From: Thoreauomyces humboldtii
Lineage: Eukaryota; Chytridiomycota; Chytridiomycetes; Spizellomycetales; Powellomycetaceae
Assembly: GCA_027596035.1 (NCBI GenBank)
Contig: JADGJA010000025.1
Coordinates: 1-64,000 of the forward strand
Length of the DNA: 64,000 nt
Direction: 5' to 3'
Shown: in pieces, positions 9,263 to 21,127 of the stretch
Layout of the letters: each line of letters opens with the position of its first letter
Numbering within the stretch: position 1 is the first letter of the stretch
The notes under the pieces: generated by a model
What the model was told of the DNA's origin: nothing
Databases searched by the model: none
Seen by the model: only the letters and a program-made list of their open reading frames with translations
Made by a program: the position numbers and the translations under genes

Positions 9263-11571
9263 TAACATTGAGTGCGCGTCCTGTCCTGAACGCGTTTAAT
9301 CCAGCAACATTCACGATGTTAGATCTCCAAACCCGTCTTTGCCACCCGCTGCATCCATCCATCGCTCTAGTTAGGCTCTTGCGGCTCCCCTACATCCAGC
9401 TTCACCAGAAAGGAATGCTACTACCGAGTCCAGCTATGCTTAGCGCAACCGTCCCAGCGCCAAACTCATCTCGCGCCATCTACATTCGCGATCTGCGGAG
9501 CTGTTCGCCCACATCAAGAGATGAACTCACCTCAGAGGTAAGAGTGTATAGAAGCATTTCAATCAGCTAGATGCCATTCCGCCTGTTACTGATCTCGATT
9601 CAACCAGTTCGTTTTAGATGAGGCCACTACATGAGCATGTTCCATCTGCACATTGCCGCTTCCGAAACCACACAAGAACCTCTTAAATCGCGAGTAACGC
9701 CCTCATAGGTATGTGTGCATGGAGGCTGCAACGACCTCAATGCACTTGATACTAACATCTGGATTATTGTCAGTTGCTGCGCACATGTCCTCAGGTCGCT
9801 ATCGCAATCCATGTCGCTATCGGACCAGCCACCTCCACTTCGGATATGAGATTCTTTGCCTTAGAAAGACAGCCGAGGTATTGTATGATTTGGCTGCTTG
9901 ATTATCGCTCCTTTATTTAAATCCTTGTCTTGTTTGTTTCTTCGTCTCAGCCCTGATAGCCGTTACCATACTTGTCAGCAAGGCGCCCTCCTCCGCCCTT
10001 GCGACTTGAGTCTCGACGCCACCTTCTCGTCATTGTCAAGCCGTCATCAAGACCCTCCTACACCGCACCCGTTGCCTGGGCGCCGCCACGTTCAACTCCT
10101 CGCAAGACCATCGTCTGCCCCGAAACCGTCATCCACAGGCTCTGCTTCTTGGCACTGCTCGACGAGCCTTTTCCAGACGACCCCAGCACGCGGTCTTCGT
10201 CAACCTGTCAGGCTCTTCTACTCGGCACTGGTTACCCGCTAGAATGTTCACCCTCTTGCAAGAACATCGTCGGTCGTCACCCTCGACAACATGTAAGCTC
10301 TCCGGAGGTAAGGAACTCATCAAGGATGGCTGCAACAACCGCAAGCACTTCGGTGCGTAGGTCGATTGCCAGCCGTCCGGGTTGCATGTATGATTTGGTG
10401 TTGCACGCCCTCACGCATTCCGACGTGGCCCTGGCGGGGAAATACTACACCATGGCTTAGTTTCATGGCACGCCGGGCCTAGGATCCGCGAGGGGTACCG
10501 GCGAGAATAGCACTTCTTCGGAAGCCGACTAGAACTCTCAACTGTCCCGTGCGACTGACTTGCTGAAAACGTAGGATGTGGGAAGGATACGGTAGCGCTC
10601 TGTCCTTCCCACCTTGCGCAAGCGAAAGTCCACCCTAGTAAGCTTGACCCAGCCATTTTTGACGCTTCCCACGATGAGTTCCGAGCCGAGGGAGGGCTGC
10701 ATGTCTCGGTCGGCCCCAAGCGCACATGCATGGTCGTCCCGCTCCTTCTGCCTTGACGTCTAAGTCGACGGAGCACACACAAAACCCCCTTAAACCATAA
10801 ATATCAATCCTGCGCACCCGCTTCCCCCATCACTGCACACGTTCTGCCCCCCATTCCTACCTTGTGCAGGACCATTGTTAACACGAAAGATGATACATAA
10901 CCTACAATGGCCGTTCAATTTTCACTTCTCCAAAGGCTTCGATCGTTCCGGTAGCCAGGGACAGCATCGTAGTAGCAACGGGCGAAACGGTCTGGAAAAG
11001 CGCAATAACCAGTGACTCCTCTTCCAGTCCGGGGGACGCGAGACAGACGATGGTCTTCTGGCAAGCGATTTTATGTCCGTGCAGGGCGGCTTTGGATCGG
11101 GATATCGTCCCGAACCAGACGAGAGAGGCCGCTCACCGAAGTGCATCGACCTCACCGCTGCCCGCTCAAGTGTTGTGGTATTCTCTTCGACCGTATTGAC
11201 ACTCAAAAAAAAAAACCAACGTGGGGTCAAAATTTCTTGTTGGATGAGTAACATGTACGATCGGGTATGAGCGACTCGCCAGAGGCGAGAGATAGCTCGT
11301 GCTGGTTTGAACTGCAGAGTAAAAGACGGCCGTCCGACTCTTCGAGGCGTTGATCTTACGGCGGTCTTCTCATGCAGCACAACCTTTCCTCGCCGCCGTC
11401 GGGTGCGTGGGAGTGAGGGATTGCAACGATGGGGGAAAGCCTTTCGGGAAAGCCTTTTCGGGTGCGTTTTTAATACCTCGTTGGCAGTCGTTGCGCTCGT
11501 TGAGGGTTAGGGCTTCGTCGTGGCTTTCCGCTTTGTTGCTTTTGAACCTTTTCACGTTCACCCCAACAGCA
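9263..11571. other. 2.3 kb without a recognisable gene, inside the inverted block
   Basis: Several frames of 60-160 codons are open on both strands (for example 9972-10460 plus and 10411-10782 minus) but none shows a domain, a consistent splice pattern or convincing residue use. Around 10100-10300 an Arg/Ser-rich stretch on the plus strand resembles a mitochondrial leader and could be the remnant of a gene cut by rearrangement; I cannot name it. The last 200 bases are the likely promoter of MRPL46. Otherwise nothing is seen. Confidence 0.5.
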
Positions 11572-12380
11572 ATGCCGTCCAGAACCATCCTCAAGCGCTG
11601 CCTCGCAACAGCCGCCTCGGCATCACCAACCTCATCCCGCTCCACCGCTCACGTCGGCATCCTTCTCAAGCGCGATCCCGTCGTCCTCCGAGATCTGACC
11701 CCCTTCGAACACGCCTATTACGCCTACCGCGACAGCCTGGAACAAGGGGAAGCCCGCCCCTTCAATCCCGACTTTTACTTCAAGAAGGGAAGCTCAGCGG
11801 AGCAACGATGGACGGCGGCACAACAAGCAGCCGTCCCTCAGAGGGGAGAGGTCAAGCCACGACTGGTCCAACCCCGAGACGAGGAGATCTCGAACCTCGC
11901 CGCCGCTAGTAGAGTCACGGAAGCGGACGCGAAGAAGGACATGAAGTCATTGAACAGGGCATTGCACAGGACTCTTTACCTTGTGACGAGGAAAGCAAGC
12001 GGGCCTGCGAAGGGGAAGTGGGAGTTGCCATCGGGAAGGGTGGAGGGAGACGAGGTCCTGAGGGAGGCGGCGGATAGGAGTCTTCGGAAAGAAGTCGGAG
12101 GCGAACTCGAGACATGGGTGGTCGGCAACACGCCGGTAGGGCATCTCTTTGCGGATGGACAGAAGGTGAACCTGGCAGGTCAATCCATGTCCGGTACGCT
12201 TCCACTCACTCTTGAACGATCATACAGGTTTTTTACATGAAGGCACATATCCTCTCCGGGAAGATAACACCAGATGGGAAGATTGCTGATGACTACGCGT
12301 GGGCGACAAAGGAAGAACTCAAGGAATACCTTGCACCTGAGCAGTATTTCACTCTCAGCCGAATGTTGGCAGCGCTATGA
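11572..12380 (+). CDS. MRPL46: Mitochondrial large-subunit ribosomal protein L46
   Basis: Two exons (11572-12165 and 12228-12380) encode 248 residues, near the family's usual size. The N-terminus is Arg/Ser/Ala-rich without acids, a likely mitochondrial presequence. The MRP-L46 region (HVGILLKRDPVVL, FEHAYYAYRDSLE) is followed by a Nudix-like fold: TLYLVTRK, KGKWELPSGRVE, LREAADRSLRKEVG, then after the intron VFYMKAHIL and DYAWATKEELKEYL. The donor was placed at GTGAAC (12166) because it restores GQKVFYMKA, conserved in the family; an alternative GTACGC donor breaks the frame. The protein is a structural component of the mitoribosome; the catalytic Nudix residues are not expected to be active. 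The last exon and part of the first are duplicated in inverted orientation at 6485-6788. Confidence 0.9.
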
Positions 12381-12566
12381 GGCAGCGTTCCGCAGCACAA
12401 TACATATAGACGTGCTAGGTACTCAAATCTTCTTGGCTGAAAGGCTTCCCGACACCCTACCCGGACAGCTGCGGCGGTGATTAGGGTATCCTCTAGCTGG
12501 CGGACATGAATGGAAGACGGCGAGTCATATCTGAAGATCAGATCGGCAGAAGAGAGGACATGTGTT
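12079..12566. repeat. Right arm of the ~480-bp inverted duplication
   Basis: Inverted partner of 6311-6788. It starts inside MRPL46 and runs through its stop codon and about 186 bases of 3' flank, then changes to unrelated sequence after the shared GGACATG. The remaining 180 bases to the next gene hold nothing recognisable. Confidence 0.9.
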
Positions 12567-12749
12567 TACCGAAAAAGATGCTCTGGATATGCCGGTCCCA
12601 ATTTTTGCCATACCTTTTTTCTTGCTCGTATCAACGTAGGTCACAAGACCGTCAGTTATATCACATTCGAAATGTATATACATGAGACCTGCTCGCCGGC
12701 AAACTCGCACAGCGAGATTCGCCTTCGTACCCTCCCAAAAAGAGCGTGT

Positions 12750-14401
12750 CTACCTCCCGTCGTTTCTGTCGCACGAATCCCCTCCACCGTGATACTGCAA
12801 GCGCACCAAGGTCCTGACCCATCTTCTCCTCCGCGTCAGGGACATGAGATTCGGTTGGGTTTCGAGACCGACCCATTTGTGATCGCTGAGGAAGAATATG
12901 TGTGAGGTTTTCATCAGTGGGTGGACCGCCCAACGAAAGAGGTTTTCGTCTCTTCTGCAAAGAGGAGAAAAAAACAACACGAGTTTCTCTCACCTGTACA
13001 CCCATCCTTCCGGATCCGTCGGCACCCATTCTCGATCGACGTGCCACTTGTCCACCCAGGACCAACCCCTCGTCGGCTGGTAGTCGGTGGGAGACGGGAA
13101 GCCCACAGCACCTGCTGCATCGGTCCACGGCGTCCTCTCATTGGAGAGGAGTCTCGGTATCCACCCGGGACCGGCCCACCACCTCTGGTTCTCGAAGAGG
13201 GCGATCTGTCTCCTGACGGGCGGAGACGGCGACGGTGGAGGGAACGCGGGCGGTGCCGTCGGGATGGGACTGGGCGTGCCCGAAGGATGCTGCGAACGGG
13301 CGGGGATCGGAAGGGACGAGGAGGAGACGACGGCGGCGACTGCCGTCGCTGCTGCCACGCCGGCTGTCGACAGACCTACCGATGGTATCCCGAACGCGCT
13401 TCCATCCGCGTTCGCCATGCCTTTGAAGACGTCCAGAGCGCTCCCCATGCGTCTCGCGATCGCCGGGAGGACCGCCATCGGAAGCTGGAGGGTGGCCGTC
13501 CTCGTCGTGTGCAGGAACAGGACCAGGCCGAGGACCAGGAGGACGTAGTTGAACGGGACCGTAAAGTAGGCCAGCCAGGTCATGGGGATGGAGAAGATGG
13601 CGTATTGGAGGATCCGGGACGTGGCGATGGGGTTGGACCAGTCCAGGAGCTGGAGACGGGTGAGTGCGTGGTCGAACAGATCGCAGTACTGAAAAAAAGA
13701 AAAAAGAAACATTGAAAAACGTCAGGGCCGTTTGCTTTTTGTTGAGAAAGACCTTTCGCACCGTTGGCTTACCGTGGCCATGATGTTTTGCATGAACTAC
13801 TCTTGAGACATCTAAGACGCGTGAGCAAGGAGCACACTCAGGTCGTCCATGGAAAAAAAAAGAACGTTGAAAGAACGATCGCACCTGCATGTTCCTGACG
13901 TATTGAGCGGATCCGACGGCAAAGCTCGTTTCATCGTGTGGTTGCCATCTTCCCTCCTTTCGATGGTGGTTGCGAAGGATGATGAGGATGACGGAGAGGT
14001 TGGGTGTGATGCAGAACATCATGGGATAGTAGCCTGGAGGGAAGGACGGGGGGAACAGGAACGTTCAGAGAGTGACACGAAAGACACTGCACACAGGGAC
14101 CACTAGGCTCGACAACCGAGGAGACGGACGACTCACACAAAGTGATCCAGACCGCGACCAGCAGGAACGACTTTACGGGATTCCTCCAGGAGAGGATCGA
14201 GTCCATCTGGTCAAACAGGTCGACGACAGGAGTGAGCCTGGACACGATTCGGGTGACGTTCCATGGTGTTGTGGTCAGGAGGTTGAGGGGAGGTGGTTGA
14301 GGAAGCGGTCTGGCTTGCTCCTTTGCGGTGTTGACGAGGACGTCCTTGACGATGTATCCGAGCCCACGATTGCGGGGGCTTCTGGAGGCGAAAAAGGGCA
14401 T
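12750..14401 (-). CDS. Pex24-family integral peroxisomal membrane peroxin (Pex30/31/32 or Pex23-like)
   Basis: Five exons (14401-14137, 14033-13885, 13796-13773, 13688-12994, 12885-12750) encode 422 residues. Proteins of this family sit in the ER and peroxisome membrane and control peroxisome number and ER contact sites. The N-terminal half has paired hydrophobic hairpins (around SFLLVAVWITLCYYPMMFC and MTWLAYFTVPFNYVLLVLGL) like a reticulon-homology region. The C-terminal half is a dysferlin-type domain: FENQRWWAGPGWIPRLLSNE, then RGWSWVDKWHVDREW, TDPEGWVYS and the closing TRRRRWVR. A Ser/Pro/Ala-rich linker separates them. The third exon is only 24 nt; it is required because it bridges YVRNMQ to YCDLFDHAL in frame. 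Start chosen at the first in-frame ATG after an upstream stop. Confidence 0.88.
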
Positions 14402-15419
14402 CCTCCGTCAGACGTGTACTGAATGAATGCTGGCGTGAAAGACGAGTGGATGGCGTAGAGTGCGGTAGCAAAATCGGCCCTATGGACGGGTGGTCCTGGG
14501 TCCCAAATAGAAGAGCTTTCCGACGTGGAGACCACTAGACAATATCATGCACAGTACTTTATAGTGCAAGTACAGAATACAGAGGGACCTTGGCACCCCG
14601 GAACTTGCCCGCCAAAAACCGAGACACACGCACGCACGAGACCGCCCTGGCTGGCACATGGAGGAGGCCCGAGGGAGACGCGTCTCCCCATTTCGCGCGT
14701 GAGGTCACTCACGGTCCCACTCACACACACACACACACAGCATCGGCATCTGTCGCTGCCAATCTGCCAGCCCTAACCCCACGTCAGTCGCCGCCCGGTT
14801 TTTCTTCCTCCCTCCACAAAGTACCGGTACGGTGTGATGTAGCCGCTATATAAAAGGGTGAGGAGGAGGTTTCCCCCTCACTCACTCCCTCACTCACTCC
14901 CTCACTCGCTCGCTCCTGTTCACCCTTCTTTCCCAGAGACTTACTCTGAGGGCGAGGCTTTCGCTGCTTCAGGCTTGTCCGTCAGCGTTCATGCATGACG
15001 CACAATCGTCTGGCAAGGAAAAGCTCCTCGTCTCGCAGGAGGGTTGCCAGTGGTTGCCCCTCTTCTTTTTTCATTTCTCCTCCCATATCCTGGACATCCA
15101 CTGCCAGCGATTCACCCCATTTAATTAGTAGAACGGACCTTTGCCTTCGATCAAAGAGTCTTGTGGGACAAACTTGGGAACAACCAACCACCAAAGCCGT
15201 TACCTCTTCGCACCATCACAGGGACTCATTGGCCCCACAGAGGCCAAATGGCCCTCAGCGAGGAGAACGGCAAATCCAATCCAAAAAAAAAGAAATGTAT
15301 ACATGGACCCGAATAAGCGCGCAAGGAGGAAGGACTGTATGCCACTCGTAAGGTTTTATACAGGTAGAAGCCATCATGGATGCTGCCTATGGGCATCGCA
15401 AGATCCACATTGAGAGAGC
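14402..15419. other. Intergenic between the peroxin and CRIPT genes
   Basis: About 1 kb. It must hold the promoter of the minus-strand peroxin gene. A TATA-like string (CTATATAAAAGG) lies near 14848-14859 on the plus strand, followed by a CTCACTCACTCC tandem repeat. A 45-codon plus-strand frame starts at 14990 but has no supporting features. Nothing else is seen. Confidence 0.5.
14875..14922. repeat. CTCACTCACTCC short tandem repeat
   Basis: About four copies of a 4- to 12-base CTCACTC-type unit in a pyrimidine-rich run just after a TATA-like motif. Probably simple-sequence DNA or a pyrimidine-rich leader. Confidence 0.7.
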
Positions 15420-15877
15420 TCATTTGGAGCTCTGCTTGTATCCACTGATGTCCAGGATTTGCGCTCCGCACATGGCACAGATCCCTAAAGAAAAGATGAG
15501 ATGAGCGCGAGGATCTCCTCCTTCGTCCGCCCTTACTCTCACCATTCTTGTATGAACATTGCTGACAATAATGAGAGTGCGCCTGGTGCACACCCTGTTT
15601 ACATATCCGGCATTTCGTTTGGTACGGCGATCCCACGCCACCCTTCAGTCCCGCCATCTTTGCCTTCGCCGACAGGAGCTTGTTGGTCTCCTTCCGGATG
15701 GGACCGGCCGCCGAGGTCTTGATCGACGTTGCCCCTCTTTTGGCGAAAGGATCGCTAGTCGCGAGCGTTCCCAGCTTCTTTTCGCCTAGCAGGAGGAAGT
15801 CACGGTCAGAGTTCTATATTGGCACGGGATGTCTTGAGGAAAGCGATCTGACATTCTTACATTTCTTGCATACCATC
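15420..15877 (-). CDS. CRIPT: CRIPT, cysteine-rich PDZ-binding protein homologue
   Basis: Three exons (15877-15862, 15785-15543, 15484-15420) encode 107 residues; human CRIPT has 101. The first exon is 16 nt. The protein opens MVCKKCEKKLGTLAT and contains the family's paired cysteine motifs KCRICKQGVH, HYCQQCSYKNG and ICAMCGAQILD, ending GYKQSSK. These CxxC pairs form a rubredoxin-like zinc-binding fold. In animals CRIPT binds PSD-95 PDZ domains through its last residues, but in plants, fungi and humans it is also linked to the minor and major spliceosome; a PDZ role is unlikely in a fungus. Splice borders are GTAAGA and GTGAGA donors with TAG acceptors, and phases agree. Confidence 0.93.
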
Positions 15878-16754
15878 GTTAAAGCATGGGGCACAATGGC
15901 AGCCATTCCCACTCCCCAAACTTTTCGCAATGACGTTTCGGCAGCGGCATGATGCAAGGCCCTGGAGGCATCTTGGTACACTGTGCTTGCACCTGGACTT
16001 GCAGCCAACTCTCCGCCACTTATCACGCCTTTTTCAAACTAGTCATGACTAGACTACGCTAGTCGAATGACGCATTGCTTTTCGAGTGCATTCGTCAGGG
16101 CCCTCTCGTTTCGCCTCAGGTTTACAGGTTGTACTGTCGCATCCATGAGAGGATAGAGGGCTCCTGTTAGCTCATGTCCTGTTGCCACAGTACCGCTGCA
16201 TCGACCTGCAGCGTGGTTGTTTCCACGACTAAGGGAAAACCCCCGGGAGCGGAGTGTAGGTACCAAGTCGGGGCTTGAGCCTTGAGGGGGAGCGGGGAGA
16301 GAAGGAGTGTAAGTGCGCCACATTTCCCAGCGTCCATCCCCTCCCCTCGCACTCGCAAGGACCGGTGACCCTGTAGCCATTTCGCTCGAATCAGCTCTCC
16401 CATCGACGAAGACGACCTAGTCCTCAAGGGCAGCAGCAGCTTTCTCGCAACCCTGGCACTGCAATTTATCCTTGCCGTCCGCCCTGTTCGTATTTGCGAC
16501 ATCCACCCGTCCTTGAACCACGTCATCGGAACGCCTCGCACCTTCGGTCTGTCTTTTGCCCCTGGTCGGAAAGGCGTGCACACTATCGATACCCCTTCAA
16601 CTACGGCAGACGTCCTACACCAGGAAGTAGCACTCGTCTACGAGCAAGCAACCGATTCGTCGAAGGTCTCTCGCCGGCGTTTGCTAGTGACCTTGCACGA
16701 GCTCGACTCAGGAAAGGACCGACACTGGAGGCTATCGCTCCGGTCCTTAAGGAT
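15878..16754. other. Intergenic, upstream of the glutamine-rich gene
   Basis: 877 bases between divergently transcribed CRIPT and the glutamine-rich gene; presumably both promoters. The frame of the downstream gene stays open back to about 16494 but has no ATG there. No domain, tRNA or repeat is seen. Confidence 0.5.
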
Positions 16755-17369
16755 ATGAGCATTCTTGCACAACCACCTCCTCCCGCGAACCAGCAACAAC
16801 CAACCTTAATTTCCGGTTCGCCTGCGTCTGCGACGATCCCCAACGGCGGACTTCTTCTTCACGCCAACGGTAACAACATGCAGAGCCTTCAGGGCTCGCA
16901 GGGAGACTTGTCCAAGCAACAGCACTCTCACGGGCCCAACGCTGGAGCACCCAATGGACACCATATGAACGTATCGTCTGCGTCCACTAGTTCGGCGTCT
17001 ACTGCAGCCGCGCATGCCGTGCACCTGACTGCTACGGCAGGACTCAATAGTGGCAATAACAACTTTGCAATGGCCCCGACACCGAAGCCTTTACAGCATG
17101 GTGCTCCTCAGGGCATGACCAGAGCCAACAGCATCTCTTCACAGTATTCTCCGGCGATGCCCAGAATGGCTCAACCGCAGGGGCAACAGATCCAGGGACA
17201 TCCGGGAGCTTTGGGCCCAGCTCAACAGTTCCATCAGCAACATCAGGTACAGGCTCAACATCAGGCTCAACAACAGCAACACATGCTGCAGCAGCAATAT
17301 CAACAGCAGTTCCAGCAGCAGCAGCAGGCGCAGCAGCATCAACAGCAGCAGCTACAGATGCAAGCCGAA

Positions 17370-17401
<32 letters not shown>

Positions 17402-20400
17402 GAACATCATGCAACAGAATCTTCAAGGATCGCAAGTCAACGGAAATGCCTTATCCAACGCGCTGAGAATGAACGGTGCTCCAAACGGCCAACACGATCG
17501 AACACCCACACCTCCGCAGTATATCAACATGTGAGTGACGGGCATGCATTATACAATCAAGCATTCGAGAACAAGTTAGTTTAACTCTTTTCTTGAACAT
17601 AGGTTGCTACCTGCAATCCATGACTTTTTGAACAGATACAATCTCGTCGTCGATGGGAAGTTTTCGGTGCCGCCACCCACTGATAAGCCGTTCACCTTCC
17701 CATTGGCGCCTCCTTCGGAAGCCACCGACCGTGAACCCTACTTGCTGACCCTCTGGTCCTTGCATTGCGACACGATGCGGTTTGATCACCCGCAAATCTC
17801 TGCCGCTCTTGGCCTACCACCAATCACTCAGGATATCGAAATATATTTACAGGTGAATCGCCTACCGTGGTTTACAGGGCTTGGACCAGTTACTAAAATT
17901 CATCATTGTTACAGGAGCAACGAGAGCTTCGAGACGGGGCATATGCTGCTCAGATGTCCAAGGAGAGAAGAGACGCAGCGCTAGCCCAGGCTCGTGAGCA
18001 AAATACCCGCGTGCAAGGAAACCAGCAAGGAAACCAGCAAGGAAATCAGCAAGGAAGTCAGCAAGGAAGTCAGCAAGGAAACCAGCAACAAGGGCCTCCT
18101 GTGAAGCGAAGGCAATCGAAGTCGAAGTCTATCTCACCGACGAAGACCACAGGTCCGCAGAGTCCTCCTGGTAAGCAAAGAATTGGCAGTGCGATTTCTC
18201 GGAGTTCGGGGTCTTATGCTCACCCTTCCATGCAGCTTCTAGTGCCGCTCAGCAACAGCAGCAGCAAATGCATCAGCAGCAGCAGCAGCAGTTACAGCAT
18301 CAGCAGCAGCAACAGATGCAGCAGGAGCAGCTCGAACAGCAACAACAGCACCTGCAGCAACAGCAACAGCAGCAAGCGCTGCAACTCCAACAGCAGCAGC
18401 AGGTGCAATACCTGCAGCAGCAACAGCAGCAGCAAGGTGCCTACCCCGTGACTCAGCAGCAATCCAATTATCAACAGCAGGTTCTGCATCATCAGCAACT
18501 GCAGCAGCAGCTGCAAGCACAAGAACTGCATCAACGGCAGATGGTACAACCTTCCCCGCGCAATCTTCCTGGAACGATGCCCTCTCCTATGATCATGGCG
18601 CCGGGTTCCAACCGCATCCCCGCGGGTCAAATTCCGTATCGCTTGAACACCATGGACCAAGCTACTGCAGAGGCGGTCTGCAAGCGGGAATTCTGGAACA
18701 ATATGTGCTCGCAGATATATCCGGGACGAGACCCTTCCAAGCTCTCTCCGATGGAGCAACAGAAGTTGAACGAAACGGCTTCACTGAAGTGAGTTTGCGG
18801 GGCTTTGAGAGTCTAGCGAAAGCACAAGTATTGACCCTTGTCATCAGATGGGCTGAGCCTGGCATGCAAGAGAAGTATATGGCGTCGTTGAAGCACCGGT
18901 CTCAGGAACAGCAGGCGATGGTACAGCAGCAACAACATATGCAAGCACAAGCCCAACAGCAAGCGATGCTGCAACAGCAGCTTATGATGCGGCAGCAACA
19001 ACAGGCTCAAGCACAAATCGCGGCCCAGCTTGGCATGCAAGGAGGTCACCCGGTAAGGTCAAGCGCACATAAGGCACAACTTTTGCGGTGTCTGACTTAC
19101 GTGTTCTAGGACGGGGACCAACTTTCTCTCAACGGAGACCCGAACGGTTTACCTACTCACGCTAATAAGAGGGTACGAAGAAGGCCAGGACAGTTCAGTC
19201 CGCAGAATCCGGCCAGCGGGATGCCGGGAGCTCCGATGATACAGCAAAGTCCAAGAATGCATCAAAGTCCGCATATGTCTCAGGGCCAGCCTGGGCAAAT
19301 GGTGGATCAGAGCCCCATAGTCAATCCAGGTGGGTTCGAGTCGAATCCTTCGCGATCAACGATCACTTCGCTTATCACAACTCTCAAAGGTATTATGCTT
19401 CATCAACAACCCGGTGGGATCTACGCGTCGTCCGAGGTGTGTCGCATTTTGAGCGGTTGGTATCCGGGTATATCAATACTGATCTCGAGCCCAGGTTATG
19501 CCTGCCCAAACCTTCCAGCTTCAGCAACAAGCCATGATGCAGCGCCGCATGTCTGGAATGGCTGGAATGCATCAGCCTGGACAGACATCGCAAGTTACCG
19601 CGCATGGGCTTGCTCCGTTCCGTCACCCTGGCATGGCTGGAGCGTCAAGTGCTGAGGCACTGATACAACAGCAGGCTACTGGCAAGGTATTTACGATGTG
19701 TCGGTTATAAGTGGTACCGCAGCAATTAACCTCGCCCCATTGCATTCCAGATGACTTCGCAACAGGCCATATCTCAGTACCATATGGCACACCGTCAGAA
19801 TATCTCTCAGCGGAGCCCCCAAGTACCGCAGGGCATGGTTCCCGGCAATAACGGCACAAAGCGCAAAGCACCCGGAGATCATGAAGTTCCCACTACGCAA
19901 CAGCAACAGGCTCTTCAGGCTGCACAAATGATGGAGCTTAGACAACAACAAGTAGCGGCCGGCCAGGGTGCATTCACGGGTGCACAGATGCTTGGGGCTG
20001 GTCATATGCAGGGTCTGCAGGGAATGGACCCAAGAATGGCTCAGATGTATCGCCATCAACAATTTCAAAACAACAAGCGGATGCAGCAGCATGCCATGGA
20101 GGCGCAAGCTCAGCAGCAGCAGCAACCAAGCCAAGTGCAGGCGCATGGTGCGGCACAGCTTCGAGCTGGAGCGAACCAGCAGCTCCTGGCTCAGCAACAC
20201 CTGCAACAGCAGCAGCAGCAAGCGCAGGCACAACACCAGGCGCAGCAGCAAGCCGCTCACCAGCAGGCCCAGCAGCACCAGATGGTTCAACAACAACAGC
20301 AGCAGCAGCAGACACACGCTGCCAAGCCTGTCGGGCCGAACCCAGCAGCTTTCAAAGTCCCAGCGGCCAAGGTGCCTGCGCAGAACAAAAAGGGTGTAAC

Positions 20401-21127
20401 TGGTCCTGGCCCAGCGCCCGCTGCCACTCCGGACCCTACCACGCCGCAACAACCAGCAAAAGCTCTTCCGACTCCGGTTACTCCCAGCACCCCTGGAACT
20501 CCTCCGGGCTCTAGCCGTATTGGCATGCAGCTGCAGATGCAGCATGAGCACCAGCAAGCCCAGCAACAGGCTCATCAACAGGCGCAACAGCAGGCGCAGC
20601 AGCAGGCTCAGCAGCAGGAGCAGGCGGCACAGCAGGCGGCACAGCAGCAGCCGCCTTCGAGCGGGCTCTCGCTCTTGGGTTTCGACAATAAACCAATGGA
20701 CCTCGAGGACTTATATATGGGCGACCTCGGTTCGCTGACCGACTTTGACGTGTCTGACATGTCGGAAGCCTGGCTGACCTCTACCGGCGTATCGGGCGAC
20801 AGCATCGTGGACAGCCTCACAAACGACGAGACCGTGGGTGTTCCCGCTACCGAAGACGCTGGCGTCTCAAACGACGAAACAAACGGAATCGACTTGGAGC
20901 TTGCCCTCGGCATCTCTGACCTGTCTGGTCACGGCCTCGATGCCTCGCAATCCGCATCCCAGCAGTCTATCGACGCAACCGATCCCGCTATTGCGAACAC
21001 GAACGGCGACGCGGCTGACGCCAGCGCTGCCGGAGAATCCACCGCCCTTATCACGAGCACCGAAGAATCGCCCCCTCGCGCGGCGGCAAGTGACTCTGGA
21101 TTGATCCTGGATGACTCCCCGCTCTAG
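16755..21127 (+). CDS. Large glutamine-rich protein, probable transcription co-regulator
   Basis: Nine exons (16755-17530, 17603-17852, 17915-18170, 18236-18788, 18848-19052, 19110-19329, 19390-19436, 19495-19686, 19751-21127) encode 1,291 residues. Long Gln tracts dominate exons 1, 4, 5 and 9. Exon 3 carries a short NQQG/SQQG tandem repeat. Non-repetitive islands are LLPAIHDFLNRYNLVVDGKF with the following ~60 residues (exon 2), a charged helix YAAQMSKERRDAALAQAREQ (exon 3), and KREFWNNMCSQIYPGRDPSK (exon 4). The acidic C-terminus (LEDLYMGDLGSLTDFDVSDM) resembles an activation domain. Basic patches KRVRRRPG and GTKRKAPGD suggest nuclear import. No LisH, ARID or KIX domain was identified with confidence. 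Composition resembles Mediator, SWI/SNF or Flo8-like regulators, but identity is open. Confidence 0.8.

Noticed and set aside
9972..10460. 162-codon plus-strand frame in the gap after the transposon
   Set aside because: Arg/Ser/Thr-rich without domain or splice support; overlapping frames equally open, so treated as chance or an unrecognisable remnant.
14990..15127. 45-codon plus-strand frame after a TATA-like motif
   Set aside because: Too short, no homology; position after TATA may be coincidental.
18020..18090. Short direct repeats that could be mistaken for a CRISPR array
   Set aside because: Units are contiguous, coding and in a spliced eukaryotic gene; no spacers.
18268..18792. Long Leu-, Ala- or Ser-rich frames opposite or overlapping the glutamine tracts
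   Set aside because: CAG/CAA repeats are open in several frames on both strands; only the Gln frame continues through introns.
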